Assembly: GCA_000226015.1 (NCBI GenBank) | Contig: JH153493.1 | Coordinates: 115,865-141,501, forward strand | From: Mnemiopsis leidyi | Taxonomy: Eukaryota; Ctenophora; Tentaculata; Lobata; Bolinopsidae | Direction of reading: 5' to 3' | Length of the DNA stretch: 25,637 nt | Part shown: positions 1 through 8,181 of the stretch, in pieces | Numbering within the stretch: position 1 is the first letter of the stretch | Layout: every line of letters starts with the position of its first letter | Made by a program: the position numbers and the translations under genes | The notes under the pieces: generated by a model | The model's database searches: none | What the model was told of the DNA's origin: nothing | What the model saw: only the letters and a program-made list of their open reading frames with translations

Positions 1-31
1 TAGGAGCGCAAAGTGGTAAGGTGAAAAATCT

Positions 32-90
32 TGTCAGACGTTGCCTGACCTGATGCCGCAAAGCGGCAGCCCTCGCGCGCGGCGCGGCAG
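32..90 (-). repeat. Foldback repeat family A, copy 1
   Basis: Read on the minus strand this is a GC-rich stretch, then a perfect 6-bp hairpin (TGCCGC, loop TTT, GCGGCA; plus-strand 54-68), then a second hairpin with stem GTCAG/CTGAC and loop GCAACGT (plus-strand 33-49). Bases 32-52 are an exact inverted repeat of 1509-1529. A third copy lies at 3451-3510. No coding potential is visible. It is probably a small mobile or structured repeat; the class is unknown to me. Confidence 0.7.
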
Positions 91-304
91 CGAATTGAAA
101 ATTTAATTCGAAAATTGAAATTGGGCTGCAACGCAAGGCAAAAAAATCCACGTAGGCGTAGCCATAAAAACTCAAAAGCAAGCGACCGAGTTGACGGAGT
201 GAAGGTTAATTGTTACCCCGGGCTAAAACGGAATATCACTTTATTTTTAGAGAGAACAGCCAAGAGACTCTCCCCGGTTAAAGGGAGCAACCAATTTATT
301 GGTT

Positions 305-1240
305 TTTGGTAATTTTAACTTTTACTTGTACTTGGAAAACATATTTGTACTTGGTATATTATTTAGTTGTGCATCATGTAGTGTATGGTAGCTACAGCCA
401 CAACAAAAAGTTTGAATGGGTGTAGCCAATATGACTTTAAAGGTTCCCAGCGCTGTTATACAAAATATGCACAAATCGGCCGAAATCACATTTTCAAGGG
501 CCAGGTAGATCACTATGTTAAAATTGATAAAGAGACTTGAAACTTTGCAAATCATGCATCACGTCATTGTGTAGGGTAGTAATTAAGCCGTGTTCTATAA
601 TTATGTAGTTATGTCATATCGACATATCACTCCACATCTCACTGGCAAATCATGCTCACAAGCAGCACGCACTCCACAACTCACTTCACATGTTATCAGT
701 TACGTTCACAAGCACTTCCAACATCGTCCTCACTGGATCAGCACAATCACCTAGGTCACGTCCTCAACACTTCATGTTTGAATCATGCACACTTCATATT
801 TCTATAGCTATTCAACTCACTTCTCCCAATCACAGACAACCTTCATCTCTCACGTGACACCTACACACATCACATGATATATGTTAACGATGTAGTATTT
901 AAGCGAGTTATATGGTAGCAGTGCAGTTAGCAGTCAGTCAAGCGAGTCCTACTTAGCAGTCAGCAGTTAGCGCTAACAGTTAGACTTCAGATTTAGTCTC
1001 AGAGCATTTCGTATCTAACGAGTCAATTGTTAGAGCCTTTTTAGTGTCTTTGGACTTAGTCATTTTGTGAAGTACCAATCTAAATACGTAGCTGTTTTAT
1101 ATTCGAGTATCTCTTGTACAAAGAAAACACACAATATCCAAATAAAGACATCTCAAAAGTACCTCCATCTAAATCTCCTAAGACTGAACACAAAACTACA
1201 ATTGCCTAAACCGATGGAAAAAAAACTTTCAAGTCCAACA
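305..1240. other. Gene-less stretch, possible LTR or promoter-like DNA
   Basis: I see no convincing gene. Bases 570-880 are rich in CAC/CTCAC words and poor in G. Bases 890-1000 hold a TATA-like stretch (ATTTAAGCGAGTTATATGG) followed by repeated CAGT/TTAGCAGTCAG words, an arrangement that recalls the promoter and R region of an LTR retrotransposon. Only one copy is in the window, so LTR ends cannot be defined. The LTR idea is inference. Confidence 0.2.
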
Positions 1241-1246
1241 GATATC

Positions 1247-1298
1247 TTGACGAGATTATATTCCTCTAACGTGCGTGAGTCAGGTATTACTGCGACAA
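1247..1298 (+). repeat. Terminal fragment of the TTGTCG-end element (family D)
   Basis: This stretch matches the right arm of the foldback element at 3052-3373. It has the subterminal motif GACGAGATTATATTC then CTCTAACG, followed by the terminus GTGAGTCAGGTATTACTGCGACAA, with about 22 internal bases of the fuller arm missing. No partner left arm is found next to it, so it looks like a solo end or a remnant. Confidence 0.6.
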
Positions 1299-1338
1299 AC
1301 AGTGAACAGGTATCGGGAAGGTGGTTTTCTGGTCATGT

Positions 1339-1427
1339 CTGACTTTGTCCGACCCTCATTCGAAGCGAATATGGAATAGAGGGAATAAAATGACAGGAGG
1401 GTGCGTGGTGCGCGCGCTGCCGTACAA
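1339..1427 (+). repeat. Foldback repeat family B, long copy
   Basis: This is an inverted copy of 3909-3967. Shared blocks are CTGACTTTGTCCGACCCTC, then AATAAAATGACAGGAGGGTG, then CGCGCTGCCGTACAA. This copy carries about 30 additional bases, including a small hairpin ATTCG-AAG-CGAAT (1358-1370 region) inside a larger CCCTC/GAGGG stem. The function is unknown. Confidence 0.65.
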
Positions 1428-1476
1428 GTTTTCTGGGACCCCTGTTTTTGAGAAATTGTCGGGTGACATATACATT

Positions 1477-1529
1477 GCCTTGCGGCGCGCGGGGGCGCTT
1501 CGCGGCAGCAGGTCAGGCAACGTCTGACA
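1477..1529 (+). repeat. Foldback repeat family A, copy 2
   Basis: This is an inverted copy of 32-90. The first hairpin is partly decayed (GGGCGC-TTC-GCGGCA). The second is intact: GTCAG (1512-1516), loop GCAACGT (1517-1523), CTGAC (1524-1528). The 21 bases 1509-1529 are the exact reverse complement of 32-52. Confidence 0.7.
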
Positions 1530-1559
1530 ACATATATGATATACATAGATATGAGATAG

Positions 1560-1642
1560 TTGTCGAGGTGTTACCCGACCCGCGCGCGGCTCGCAGTTTT
1601 CNGCTCTCCTCGCGTTTCGTTAGACGGATATCATCTCGTCAA
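1560..1642 (+). repeat. TTGTCG-end element (family C), left arm
   Basis: An arm of about 83 bases begins TTGTCGAGGTGTTACCCGAC, continues through a GC-rich block and ends with a GGATATCATCTCGTCAA motif. Its inverted partner is 3175-3265. One ambiguous base (1602) corresponds to T in the partner. The terminus is clearly related to family D. The four bases outside the two arms (ATAG and AAGC) do not match, so the two arms need not bound one insertion. Confidence 0.65.
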
Positions 1643-1655
1643 TATCAAATNTATA

Positions 1656-1832
1656 ATGGCGCCAATGGTCGCCAATGGCGATCGCCATTGTCGCCAATGG
1701 AACACAACCATTGGCGCCAATGGCGATTGTGACCTCCATTGGCACCACTGACCTCATCGCCATTGGCGCCATTGGAACATCCATTTGATCCATTGAGTGG
1801 ATCCATTGGCGCCAATGGCGCCAATTGCCCCC
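1656..1832. repeat. Cluster of CCAATGG/CCATTGG words with perfect palindromes
   Basis: Dense short repeats of CCAATGGCG and its complement CGCCATTGG occur in both orientations. The perfect 16-base palindrome CCATTGGCGCCAATGG occurs at 1708-1723 and 1803-1818. GATCGCCATTG and ATGGCGCC variants fill the gaps. CCAAT words appear on both strands. An ambiguous base lies at 1651, just upstream. This is a minisatellite-like, strongly self-complementary stretch. Whether CCAAT-binding factors act here is not shown. Confidence 0.8.
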
Positions 1833-2835
1833 ACTCACCAAACTATATGACCCTTTTGCCACAAAATCATACTTGCCAGTCAATAAGCATTCAGGGGAGC
1901 ACAATTTCTGCAGTCCTCACTGGGAGCACTGAAGCAGTCTTGCTTTGGACAGTGAATGTAGTTAAAACGTTGATATATGATATGCGTTCAGTCACATTTC
2001 AGACTTGGGTCAAAGGTTTCTGGTATTATGGTAAGTGTGGTGATGATTATGGTAAGTGCAGTGTATCAGTTAAGTGTTCAATGTTCATGACTAGCGAGCA
2101 CTTGCCAAGCCTCCAATCCCGACAAGAGAGCAAACAGGGCTGGCAAGCAGGCGAGACTCAAAGAATTCCATGTGCCGACGCTATTCCTGCATATCAAAAC
2201 TGTACATACGGTGGTATGTCTCAATTGATTTGTCAGAAGACATGGATTTAAGCTTAAATAAGGAATAAACAGGCAGTCAGCCGATTGGACTTGTCCCAGT
2301 TTTATCCGGAAAATGGGGGCATTGTTCATTAACTTTTACCCGGTTTTACTCTCCCAGCTCACATGGCAAGAATTCCGAGAAATCAAGGGCCAGAAAATTC
2401 TAGTGGCAGATATAAATTAACATTGTGTCATCTTTAAAAGGGTTTGAGATAAGCGCAAGCGATTTAGCAGTGGCACATGGAAAGTGGAAATAATTCAGCA
2501 CTACTAAAGTGAGTACAAGGTTTCTAAGTGAAGATTGAAGAATCTTTATGAATCTACCTAAAAATTTAATATAACAAAACTCTATATCAATTTTGGGAAT
2601 TTTAGGGTGATATTGAGCTTTTAGCATTAGGGTGATATTGAGTTTTTTATATAATATAAACTTTGACTGCTGACTAAGCTTACCTGATCCCCTCCAACAT
2701 GATTGTGTAATGTGTTCGTAAGTTCATCAATAAACAATGACGATTGGATATTGAATTTGTATAGATGAGTGACCCTTTAAGGTAATTGAGTGACCCTTAT
2801 CATGTCACAGAACTGGTTTCACACATGGTCAATGG
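1833..2835. other. Stretch without a recognisable gene
   Basis: Open frames cross this stretch but none resembles a protein I recognise. Small internal duplications are visible: ATTATGGTAAGTG twice near 2025-2060, TAGGGTGATATTGAG twice near 2603-2642, and GAGTGACCCTT twice near 2767-2800. They look like ordinary decay of repeats. Confidence 0.4.
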
Positions 2836-2926
2836 TCAAGGGGCGATGCGCGTCTAGAATTTCTTCGAAAGGCCAGAAATGCGTGAGAGCGCGTGATGGC
2901 CGCGACAGTAGGTTATCAACCTACAA
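2836..2926 (+). repeat. Direct repeat family E, copy 1
   Basis: This shares GGGCGATGCGCGTCTAGAAT, then TTCTTCGAAA, then GCCAGAAATGCGTGA, then GCGCGTGATGGCCGCGACA with 3556-3654. It ends in a perfect hairpin GTAGGTT-ATC-AACCTAC (2908-2924). This copy lacks about eight bases present in the other. The hairpin is not followed by CTRR, so a Helitron 3' end is not supported. Confidence 0.7.
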
Positions 2927-3051
2927 AGACATGGCAGTCGTGATCTAGGTCCTTGCCAGCCTAGATGCATTAAATTATTGACTTATCAAGTTTCAGTAGC
3001 ATAAGTGATAAGTAGTGTTCGGAAACAAGAACATCATCGAACTTTGGCATG

Positions 3052-3373
3052 TTGTCGCGGTGATACCCGACTCACGCGGCTAAAGCTGAACGGTAGACGG
3101 ATATATTCTCGTCAATCGAAAAGGCGTTTTGTATTTGACAGACCTAGACCTAAGTTGAACCAGTATGCAGTACTTTGACGAGATGATATCCGTCTAACGT
3201 TCTAACAAAACGCGAGGAGAGCAGAAAACTGCGAGCCGCGCGCGGGTCGGGTAACATCTCGACAAAAGCCAAGACTGAAACTGAAAGTGAATGCGCATGA
3301 TGATTGACGAGATTATATTCGTCTAACGTTTTCGTTCAGCTTTAGCTGCGTGAGTCGGGTATCACCGCGACAA
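3052..3373. mobile_element. 322-bp MITE-like element with long TIRs and CATG target duplication
   Basis: Inverted arms of about 65-72 bases (3052-3117 and 3302-3373) share the terminus TTGTCGCGGTGATACCCGAC and the subterminal GACGAGAT..ATATTC motif. The element is flanked on both sides by CATG (3048-3051 and 3374-3377), a plausible 4-bp target-site duplication. There is no coding capacity, so it would be a non-autonomous DNA transposon. Its interior holds a family C arm (3175-3265), suggesting nesting or a composite origin. I cannot assign a superfamily. Confidence 0.65.
3175..3265 (-). repeat. TTGTCG-end element (family C), right arm
   Basis: This is the inverted partner of 1560-1642, about 90 bases long with a short extra stretch (near 3199-3206) relative to the left copy. 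It lies wholly inside the MITE-like element at 3052-3373. Confidence 0.65.
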
Positions 3374-3450
3374 CATGATGACAGTATTCACTTGTTTCAC
3401 GTTGTGACCCTTTTCAAAAAAATTTTTAAAAAATTTTGGAGGGGGCGTGG

Positions 3451-3510
3451 CCGCGCTGCGCGCGCCGGAGGCTGCCGCTTCGCGGCAGCAGGGCTATGCA
3501 ACGTGTAGCA
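3451..3510 (+). repeat. Foldback repeat family A, copy 3
   Basis: It has a perfect hairpin TGCCGC-TTC-GCGGCA (3473-3487), then four bases, then a second hairpin GCTAT (3493-3497), loop GCAACGT (3498-3504), GTAGC (3505-3509). The loop is identical to copies 1 and 2, while the stem differs but still pairs. A GC-rich block precedes it as in copy 1. Confidence 0.65.
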
Positions 3511-3555
3511 AGTATTCACCTCAACAGATGCTTACGCCGCGCGCGCGCAAAAGGG

Positions 3556-3654
3556 TCAACGGGCGATGCGCGTCTAGAATTTCTTCGAAATGTCGCCAGG
3601 CCAGAAATGCGTGACAGCGCGTGATGGCCGCGACAGTAGGTTATCAACCTACAA
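3556..3654 (+). repeat. Direct repeat family E, copy 2
   Basis: Same orientation as 2836-2926. It ends in the same perfect hairpin GTAGGTT-ATC-AACCTAC (3636-3652). It starts shortly after foldback A copy 3, separated by a GCGC-rich run. Confidence 0.7.
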
Positions 3655-3908
3655 GCAAAAGGGCTCTGGTTAGAGCAACTTATATAAATGTAAGACAAAG
3701 TTTTGAAATTGCCATTGATCCTCGCGTCTTGATCGTGCTAAATAATAAACTAATATTCAACTGATAGTGATATTGAAATTTTTTTCATAAATTATAATTA
3801 ATCGTACACTTTATCATACAATAAAACACTAACAGAGAACTTGTATTGTCTATACATTCACCATCATTCAAATTATGGGAGTATGGCGAATTGCAAATAG
3901 ATAAATCT

Positions 3909-3967
3909 TTGTACGGCAGCGCGCACCCTCCTGTCATTTTATTCGAATGAGGGTCGGACAAAGTCAG
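3909..3967 (-). repeat. Foldback repeat family B, short copy
   Basis: This is an inverted, 59-base version of 1339-1427. The blocks on either side of the missing segment are joined cleanly, and the CCCTC/GAGGG stem is kept. Confidence 0.65.
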
Positions 3968-4920
3968 GCAAATAAATCTAAAAACATCCTCATATTTTAA
4001 AAAAACTAAAGCATTGACTTTTACTATTAGTATTCCATGAATCGAAAATCCAGTGACACTGACTAGCTGACAAGCCTAATCAATAATTCATTCTTTCATT
4101 TCGATTTCATTTACAATCCATGCCATATTGATGCCATATCAATCAATTAAATCATCAAATGTGTGTTCAATCATACAATTTATAAATCATGCGATTGAAT
4201 TGTTTTTTCTGTCTCTGAAGCCGCTACAACGTCTAGCTGCAGTGTTCGGGAGTTTGGAGCTCGGTGGGATATGAAACGGTTCGGTGGGATATAAAACTGT
4301 TTCATAATTTCAGTCAACTCCTCACCAGAGGGTTGCCACCTCAATCGCTTTACGAATATTGTTCACCTCAGTGGTAGATGTCTCACACATCTTTAATAGC
4401 CTGCGTGCATTGTATTAATAACAGCTCTGTCTAGTCTGACAGAGTCTAGAAATCGAGAGCTTGACTGTGACATTTGGTGATAGGTTGTTTCAATTCAGGT
4501 GATAGGTTGTTTCAATTCAGTGAGACCACTTTCCAAAAAAATCATCTTATCAGAAAATAAAAATTAGCTATGATTAGATGTACCCATTCTGCATTGACCG
4601 CAGATATGATACGTGATAAAATTAAAAATAAATTGTGCTCACCTAGATATCTCCTCTTTGTTGAGTTTCACTTGATCTCTACAGGACTCTGGAACTTGGA
4701 GAGTAGAAAGACGTTCATGACACTCTGTTATCGACATCTGTTGAGATTTACAATTTATCAATGCTATTGGATTGCGGTCATTGAATTGGATCATAATTTT
4801 GATGTACGAGTTAACACTTAGCCCCTGGAATGCACCTGACACAAAAAACGTCTGATAGAGAATGTAGACTCATTATGATATATGATCCATTAAAAACATG
4901 TGAATGTGATATAATTTTAG
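3968..4920. other. AT-rich stretch with two small tandem duplications
   Basis: No gene is supported. Two tandem duplications are visible: about 20 bp (GGTTCGGTGGGATATRAAAC, 4259-4300) and an exact 22-bp unit repeated twice (4476-4519). The short open frames here are not recognisable as proteins. Confidence 0.5.
4476..4519. repeat. Exact 22-bp tandem duplication
   Basis: The unit GGTGATAGGTTGTTTCAATT(CA) occurs twice head to tail without mismatch, which suggests a recent replication slip. Confidence 0.8.
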
Positions 4921-4923
4921 TAC

Positions 4924-5079
4924 CATAGCATTTTTTACGGTGGATGCCACATAAGCTGCATTGGGAAACAGTTCGTAGTTGAAACAGTCCAAAATTTCCA
5001 AGACGTCGTCCTCCAGGTCGTCTATGTCTACAACATCATCGTCTAACTCTAGTTTTATCCATCCTTGAAATTCGACTGC
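4924..5079 (-). CDS. Exon-like island, acidic peptide (unrecognised gene)
   Basis: On the minus strand a good splice acceptor (CTTATTACAG, ending at 5080) is followed by an open frame of about 52 codons. It begins AVEFQGWIKLELDDDVVDI, continues with DDLEDDVLEILDCFNYELF, and ends PNAAYVASTVKNAM. The peptide is strongly acidic in the middle. The donor is uncertain: GTACTA after 4924, or GTAAAA after 4939. The frame runs on to a stop near 4878, so a terminal exon is also possible. I do not recognise the protein. It may belong with the other minus-strand islands upstream at 6.2-13 kb, but the phases alone do not prove one gene. Confidence 0.4.
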
Positions 5080-5157
5080 CTGTAATAAGTAATGAGATAC
5101 ACCAACTGCTGACTTAGATATTGTCGTGCATGCTCCTAGTCAAGTTCTTCAAGTAAA

Positions 5158-5741
5158 ATTTATTAAATCTTGGCTGTCAGCCCTTCCTCTTGAAACTCTA
5201 CGATACTGTTTAAACAAAAAGGATTTTCGAGACCGACAGTCTGCTACTGAGATATAATTTGCCAATTCCAAACGTTTGTAAACACTGTGTATGTGGTAAG
5301 AAAAACTCTGTGGATCATGCATTAACTTGTAAGAAAGGAGGTTATGTCACATTGAAACACGATGTCCTAGTAGAAACTGAAGCTGAATTTCTAAGAGAAG
5401 CAATGTGTTGAAATGTATACTCTATCTTTTGCCAACCAGAGCTCAACTTCACCCAAAGGGAACAATTAAGTGCATATGGGGCTAGACTCGACATTGTGGC
5501 AACAGGGCTATATATGAAAAGAATGCGAAGACATTCATGGATGTGATGATTACACATCCAAATGCTCCATCCAACATGACCACTCCAGTTGACAAACTTC
5601 TCTTAAGAAATGAAACTGAGAAGTATAATGGATCCAGGATTATCAACACAGAAAGAGCTACCTTCATTTCTCTTATTTTTGTACCCAGGCTTTTACAGTC
5701 ATACTGAAAGGCTCCTGGAAGATTCTATATCTTTTAACGGA
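5158..5741 (+). pseudogene. Decayed retroelement protein C-terminus
   Basis: Translating with frame changes gives a continuous resemblance to a widespread retroelement C-terminal family: WLSALPLETLRYCLNKKDF, then LRYNLPIPNVCKHCVCGKK (Cys at 5286-5294), VDHALTCKKGGYVTLKHD, ARLDIVATGLY, and then TFMDVMITHPNAPSN. The C-x-C-G...H-x3-C pattern looks like a zinc-binding motif. There is a frameshift between about 5232 and 5245, an in-frame TGA at 5409-5411, and a second frameshift near 5510-5516. Further decay follows 5685. No reverse transcriptase core is present. The family likeness is from memory and was not searched. Confidence 0.6.
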
Positions 5742-5984
5742 GATCCTTCTCATTTAACCCTCATACACGGTTTCCCGGTCATTCGGCTAAGTCGACCGAA
5801 GAAGATTGTATAATCAATTCGAGCAAGCTCGACTACCAGGGGTGTGCACAGAATGATAGCGGGTGTGTTATGTTGCTTTGGGTGCGCCGAAGAATCAACC
5901 AAGCTACATGATGTGTACGCCGTACGGAGCATATATTTGAACGGAGACGAATTCCATGACCGATAGTAAATTTAGAAAATTCAT
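5742..5984 (-). repeat. Possible SINE body next to a tRNA-like head
   Basis: On the minus strand this follows the tRNA-like sequence at 5985-6068, as a SINE body would follow its head. It contains a few GC-balanced words such as CGGTCGACTTAGCCGAATGACC, unlike the AT-rich surroundings. There is only one copy in the window and no poly(A) tail or target duplication that I can define, so this is inference. Confidence 0.25.
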
Positions 5985-6068
5985 GGACCGGCACCGTGCC
6001 GAGTCAGATAACATCCGACAATCTCTGCATTATCATGATGAGTGCTCTACCAATCGAGCTACCGGCCC
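5985..6068 (-). repeat. tRNA-like sequence, probable SINE head or tRNA pseudogene
   Basis: On the minus strand it starts GGGCCGG and ends CCGGTCC, which pair over seven bases with one G-T. The D arm is good (GCTC, loop GATTGGTA, GAGC) and matches a Pol III A box (TAGCTCGATTGGTAGAGC). The anticodon arm needs a bulge and lacks U33. The T arm and B box are unrecognisable. It is therefore not a working tRNA. A tRNA-derived SINE is the likeliest explanation. Confidence 0.55.
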
Positions 6069-6207
6069 TAAACTATTACTTCTAGGCCAGGCTTAGATTG
6101 CCTGTATAGTGGCATCCTTCGGGGTTTGAAATTAATCAATAGACCAATACGTTTTGTGGTACGTTATTTATAATACTATACTTATATAAACGACCCGAAT
6201 AACTTAC

Positions 6208-6225
6208 CTCAAAACCACAATAAAC
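6208..6225 (-). CDS. Possible 18-nt microexon
   Basis: On the minus strand a strong acceptor with pyrimidine tract (TGTTGTTTCTTTAG) is followed 18 bases later by a consensus donor (GAG/GTAAGT). Eighteen bases keep the frame. Alternatively only the donor is real and the exon is longer, or both sites are chance matches. Confidence 0.25.
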
Positions 6226-6294
6226 CTAAAGAAACAACAGATATCAATGAATCAGGCGGCTCAAAGTACAAACTTGATCTACATAAAAATTTGG

Positions 6295-6454
6295 CTATAA
6301 ACCATGTGCAATGATTCGGTTATTAATCGCAAACCAGCGATCAGTTACACGAACCTTCAAAGCATTTTCAGGGAGCTTCTCCTTGATGTTAAGTATCAGC
6401 TCCTCTACGCTGCAGTTGACGCTCGAAGCTATGTGATAGTCGCATGTAGCCTTT
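6295..6454 (-). CDS. Exon-like island (unrecognised gene)
   Basis: On the minus strand, after an acceptor GGAGATTCAG (ending at 6455; another AG lies a few bases upstream), a frame is open for about 52 codons to a TAG at 6295-6297. It reads KATCDYHIASSVNCSVEEL, ILNIKEKLPENALKV, then VTDRWFAINNRII. The hydrophobic/charged alternation in SVEELILNIKEKL looks like a real amphipathic helix. A donor inside the frame (AAG/GTTCGT or CGT/GTAACT) is possible, which would let it splice on toward 6225. I do not recognise the protein. Confidence 0.4.
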
Positions 6455-6487
6455 CTGAATCTCCTGAAGAGAAAATTAATTTAATCA

Positions 6488-6721
6488 TTCAGTACCTGTT
6501 ATTAAATGTTATAAACTTATTCAGTAACTGTTATAAACTGTTATAAACTTATTCAGTAACTGTTATAAACTGTTATATTCAGTAACTGCTATAAACTGTT
6601 ATAAAATTATTCAGTGACTGTTATAAACTGTAATAAAATTATTCAGTAACTGTTATAATCTGTTATAAACTTATTCAGTAACTGTTATAAACTGTTATAA
6701 ACTTATTCAGTAACTATTATG
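6488..6721. repeat. AT-rich minisatellite, about 32-bp unit
   Basis: About eight imperfect copies of a unit built from TTATTCAGTAACTGTTATAA and ACTGTTATAAAC occur, some missing a half-unit. It is a simple tandem array with no coding content. Confidence 0.85.
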
Positions 6722-8181
6722 AATTAATATTGTTGTTGATGAATACTACATTGGTAGGTATGAAGGTTCGACAATAAAACGTTGTGTATACGTAATAAAC
6801 CCGAATTTAAAAATGGTTGAATCGCTACTTACACTATTGGACATTGGTATCTAAAAAGGTATGCAGAAAAACTTGCAACAAAATACACCCGAATACATGG
6901 AAATCCGCCGGGTAGTTGTTACAGCAAATGTTTTTCTTAACATCTTAATTGTACAAATTTTCCCATATGAGTTGCCTTACAACATACTGCAGCCAAACAC
7001 CGGTGTTGTGCTATACATGTACGCCATGTGGTCGGTTAACCAGTTCATATACTAAAAACAAAAAACAAAACGTCAAGTTTTTCCTCGTAGTTTTGGTACG
7101 TTTTGGCTGTCACTCACTACATATGTCCAGCACACTTAATTTTCACTAAATTCAATTTAAATTTCACTAAAATTTCACTAAAATTCAATTTAGGTGTTAG
7201 CATAATTCAGATTAAGTATATTGTTTATTATAGTATATTATATTGTTTAGGATCATGGCCTGTTCGAGTGATTTCAGAGGATGCTCTGGCGGTAACGTAC
7301 AGAGTAGAGTATCAACATCAGAACGCAAGAGGAGAAATGTAGCTCTAATTTTCACTCTAGCTACTTTCAACGTCCTTAATATTCATTTCGAAAACATCAG
7401 ATTTTTAGCTTTAGATCGAGAAGAGAGGAAGAAGCTAGAAGATGGATGATGCTATGTAGTTTTCTTCTTCTGTTTTTAATATCTATGAAGTGCTCAGGAT
7501 GCTCTTTTAACTGTTTTAAGAGATATTCTGAACTAAGTTAATTGAATGCGCGGCGAGCATTCTGTCATACTCAGTTTGAGAGGCAGGGTCGTTTTCTCAA
7601 CAAATTGTTTTAGCGTCTTCCGTATACGTGTACAAAGAGTTGTGACCGATTGCCATTTGTTAGTTTATTGAGGTTAACGGCGTCGGTGCACACCGCCAGG
7701 GACCTAAAGAGGGCGCACTCCTTGTTTGTAGAAAATTCCAAATTGCAAATATGTCCTATTCTAATTACTATATGGTATGGTGTGTCCAGTGTCCACCATT
7801 AAGCGAGCCGTGCGAGCTACAGTTGGGACATTTATTCTCTTGGCTCTTTGTAAGTTGGTGAAATGGGGCTGCTATGGAAGTTAAGAGCCTTTGGCCCCAT
7901 TCGGCCCGACTTCTCAATTTAGGTATAAGACTCTAGTGCACATCGCTAAAATGTTATTACTCGAGCTGTCCTCCCAACAGCGGGTCTATGTGACATATAA
8001 TGGCCTGACAATCCTGCTAAGTCTTACCCAGTCGAAGTATCAAATTTTCAAGTAAGAAGAATTAAACAATTCAATAACCTAAATCTTTCGTTAACACACA
8101 ATCATGTAAGGATCACTGAACAGCCGCATTTTTCGTATCTCTCTAGTTTGTTGTCTGAGTATTTTCACCTTCTTGACAACA
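6722..8181. other. Mostly gene-less stretch
   Basis: AT-rich. It contains a short array of ATTTCACTAAA words (7138-7193) and one small open frame described separately (7255-7449). Bases 7670-7900 are more GC-balanced and may be an old repeat, but I recognise nothing in them. Confidence 0.4.
7255..7449 (+). CDS. Small ORF of 64 codons, doubtful
   Basis: This ATG-initiated frame starts MACSSDFRGCSGG, contains a basic ERKRR stretch and a short hydrophobic run (ALIFTLATFNVL), and ends in EREERKK-like charged residues before TGA. It lies just after a possible acceptor (TATTGTTTAG, 7250). A second frame is open over the first half. It could be a chance ORF or part of an exon. No family is recognised. 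Confidence 0.15.
   Translation: MACSSDFRGCSGGNVQSRVSTSERKRRNVALIFTLATFNVLNIHFENIRFLALDREERKKLEDG

Noticed and set aside
1739..2329. Open frames of 170 aa (plus) and 83 aa (minus) as genes
   Set aside because: The plus frame begins inside the CCAATGG repeat array, and neither peptide has recognisable features. They are most likely chance or shadows of repeats.
2908..2924. Helitron 3' end at the GTAGGTT-ATC-AACCTAC hairpin
   Set aside because: The expected CTRR after the hairpin is absent in both copies and no TC 5' end was found.
1560..3265. One 1.7-kb transposon bounded by the two family C arms
   Set aside because: Flanking bases do not match as a target duplication, the right arm is nested in another element, and no transposase frame lies between.
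6488..6721. CRISPR-like array
   Set aside because: The units are contiguous imperfect AT-rich repeats without unique spacers, in an animal genome.
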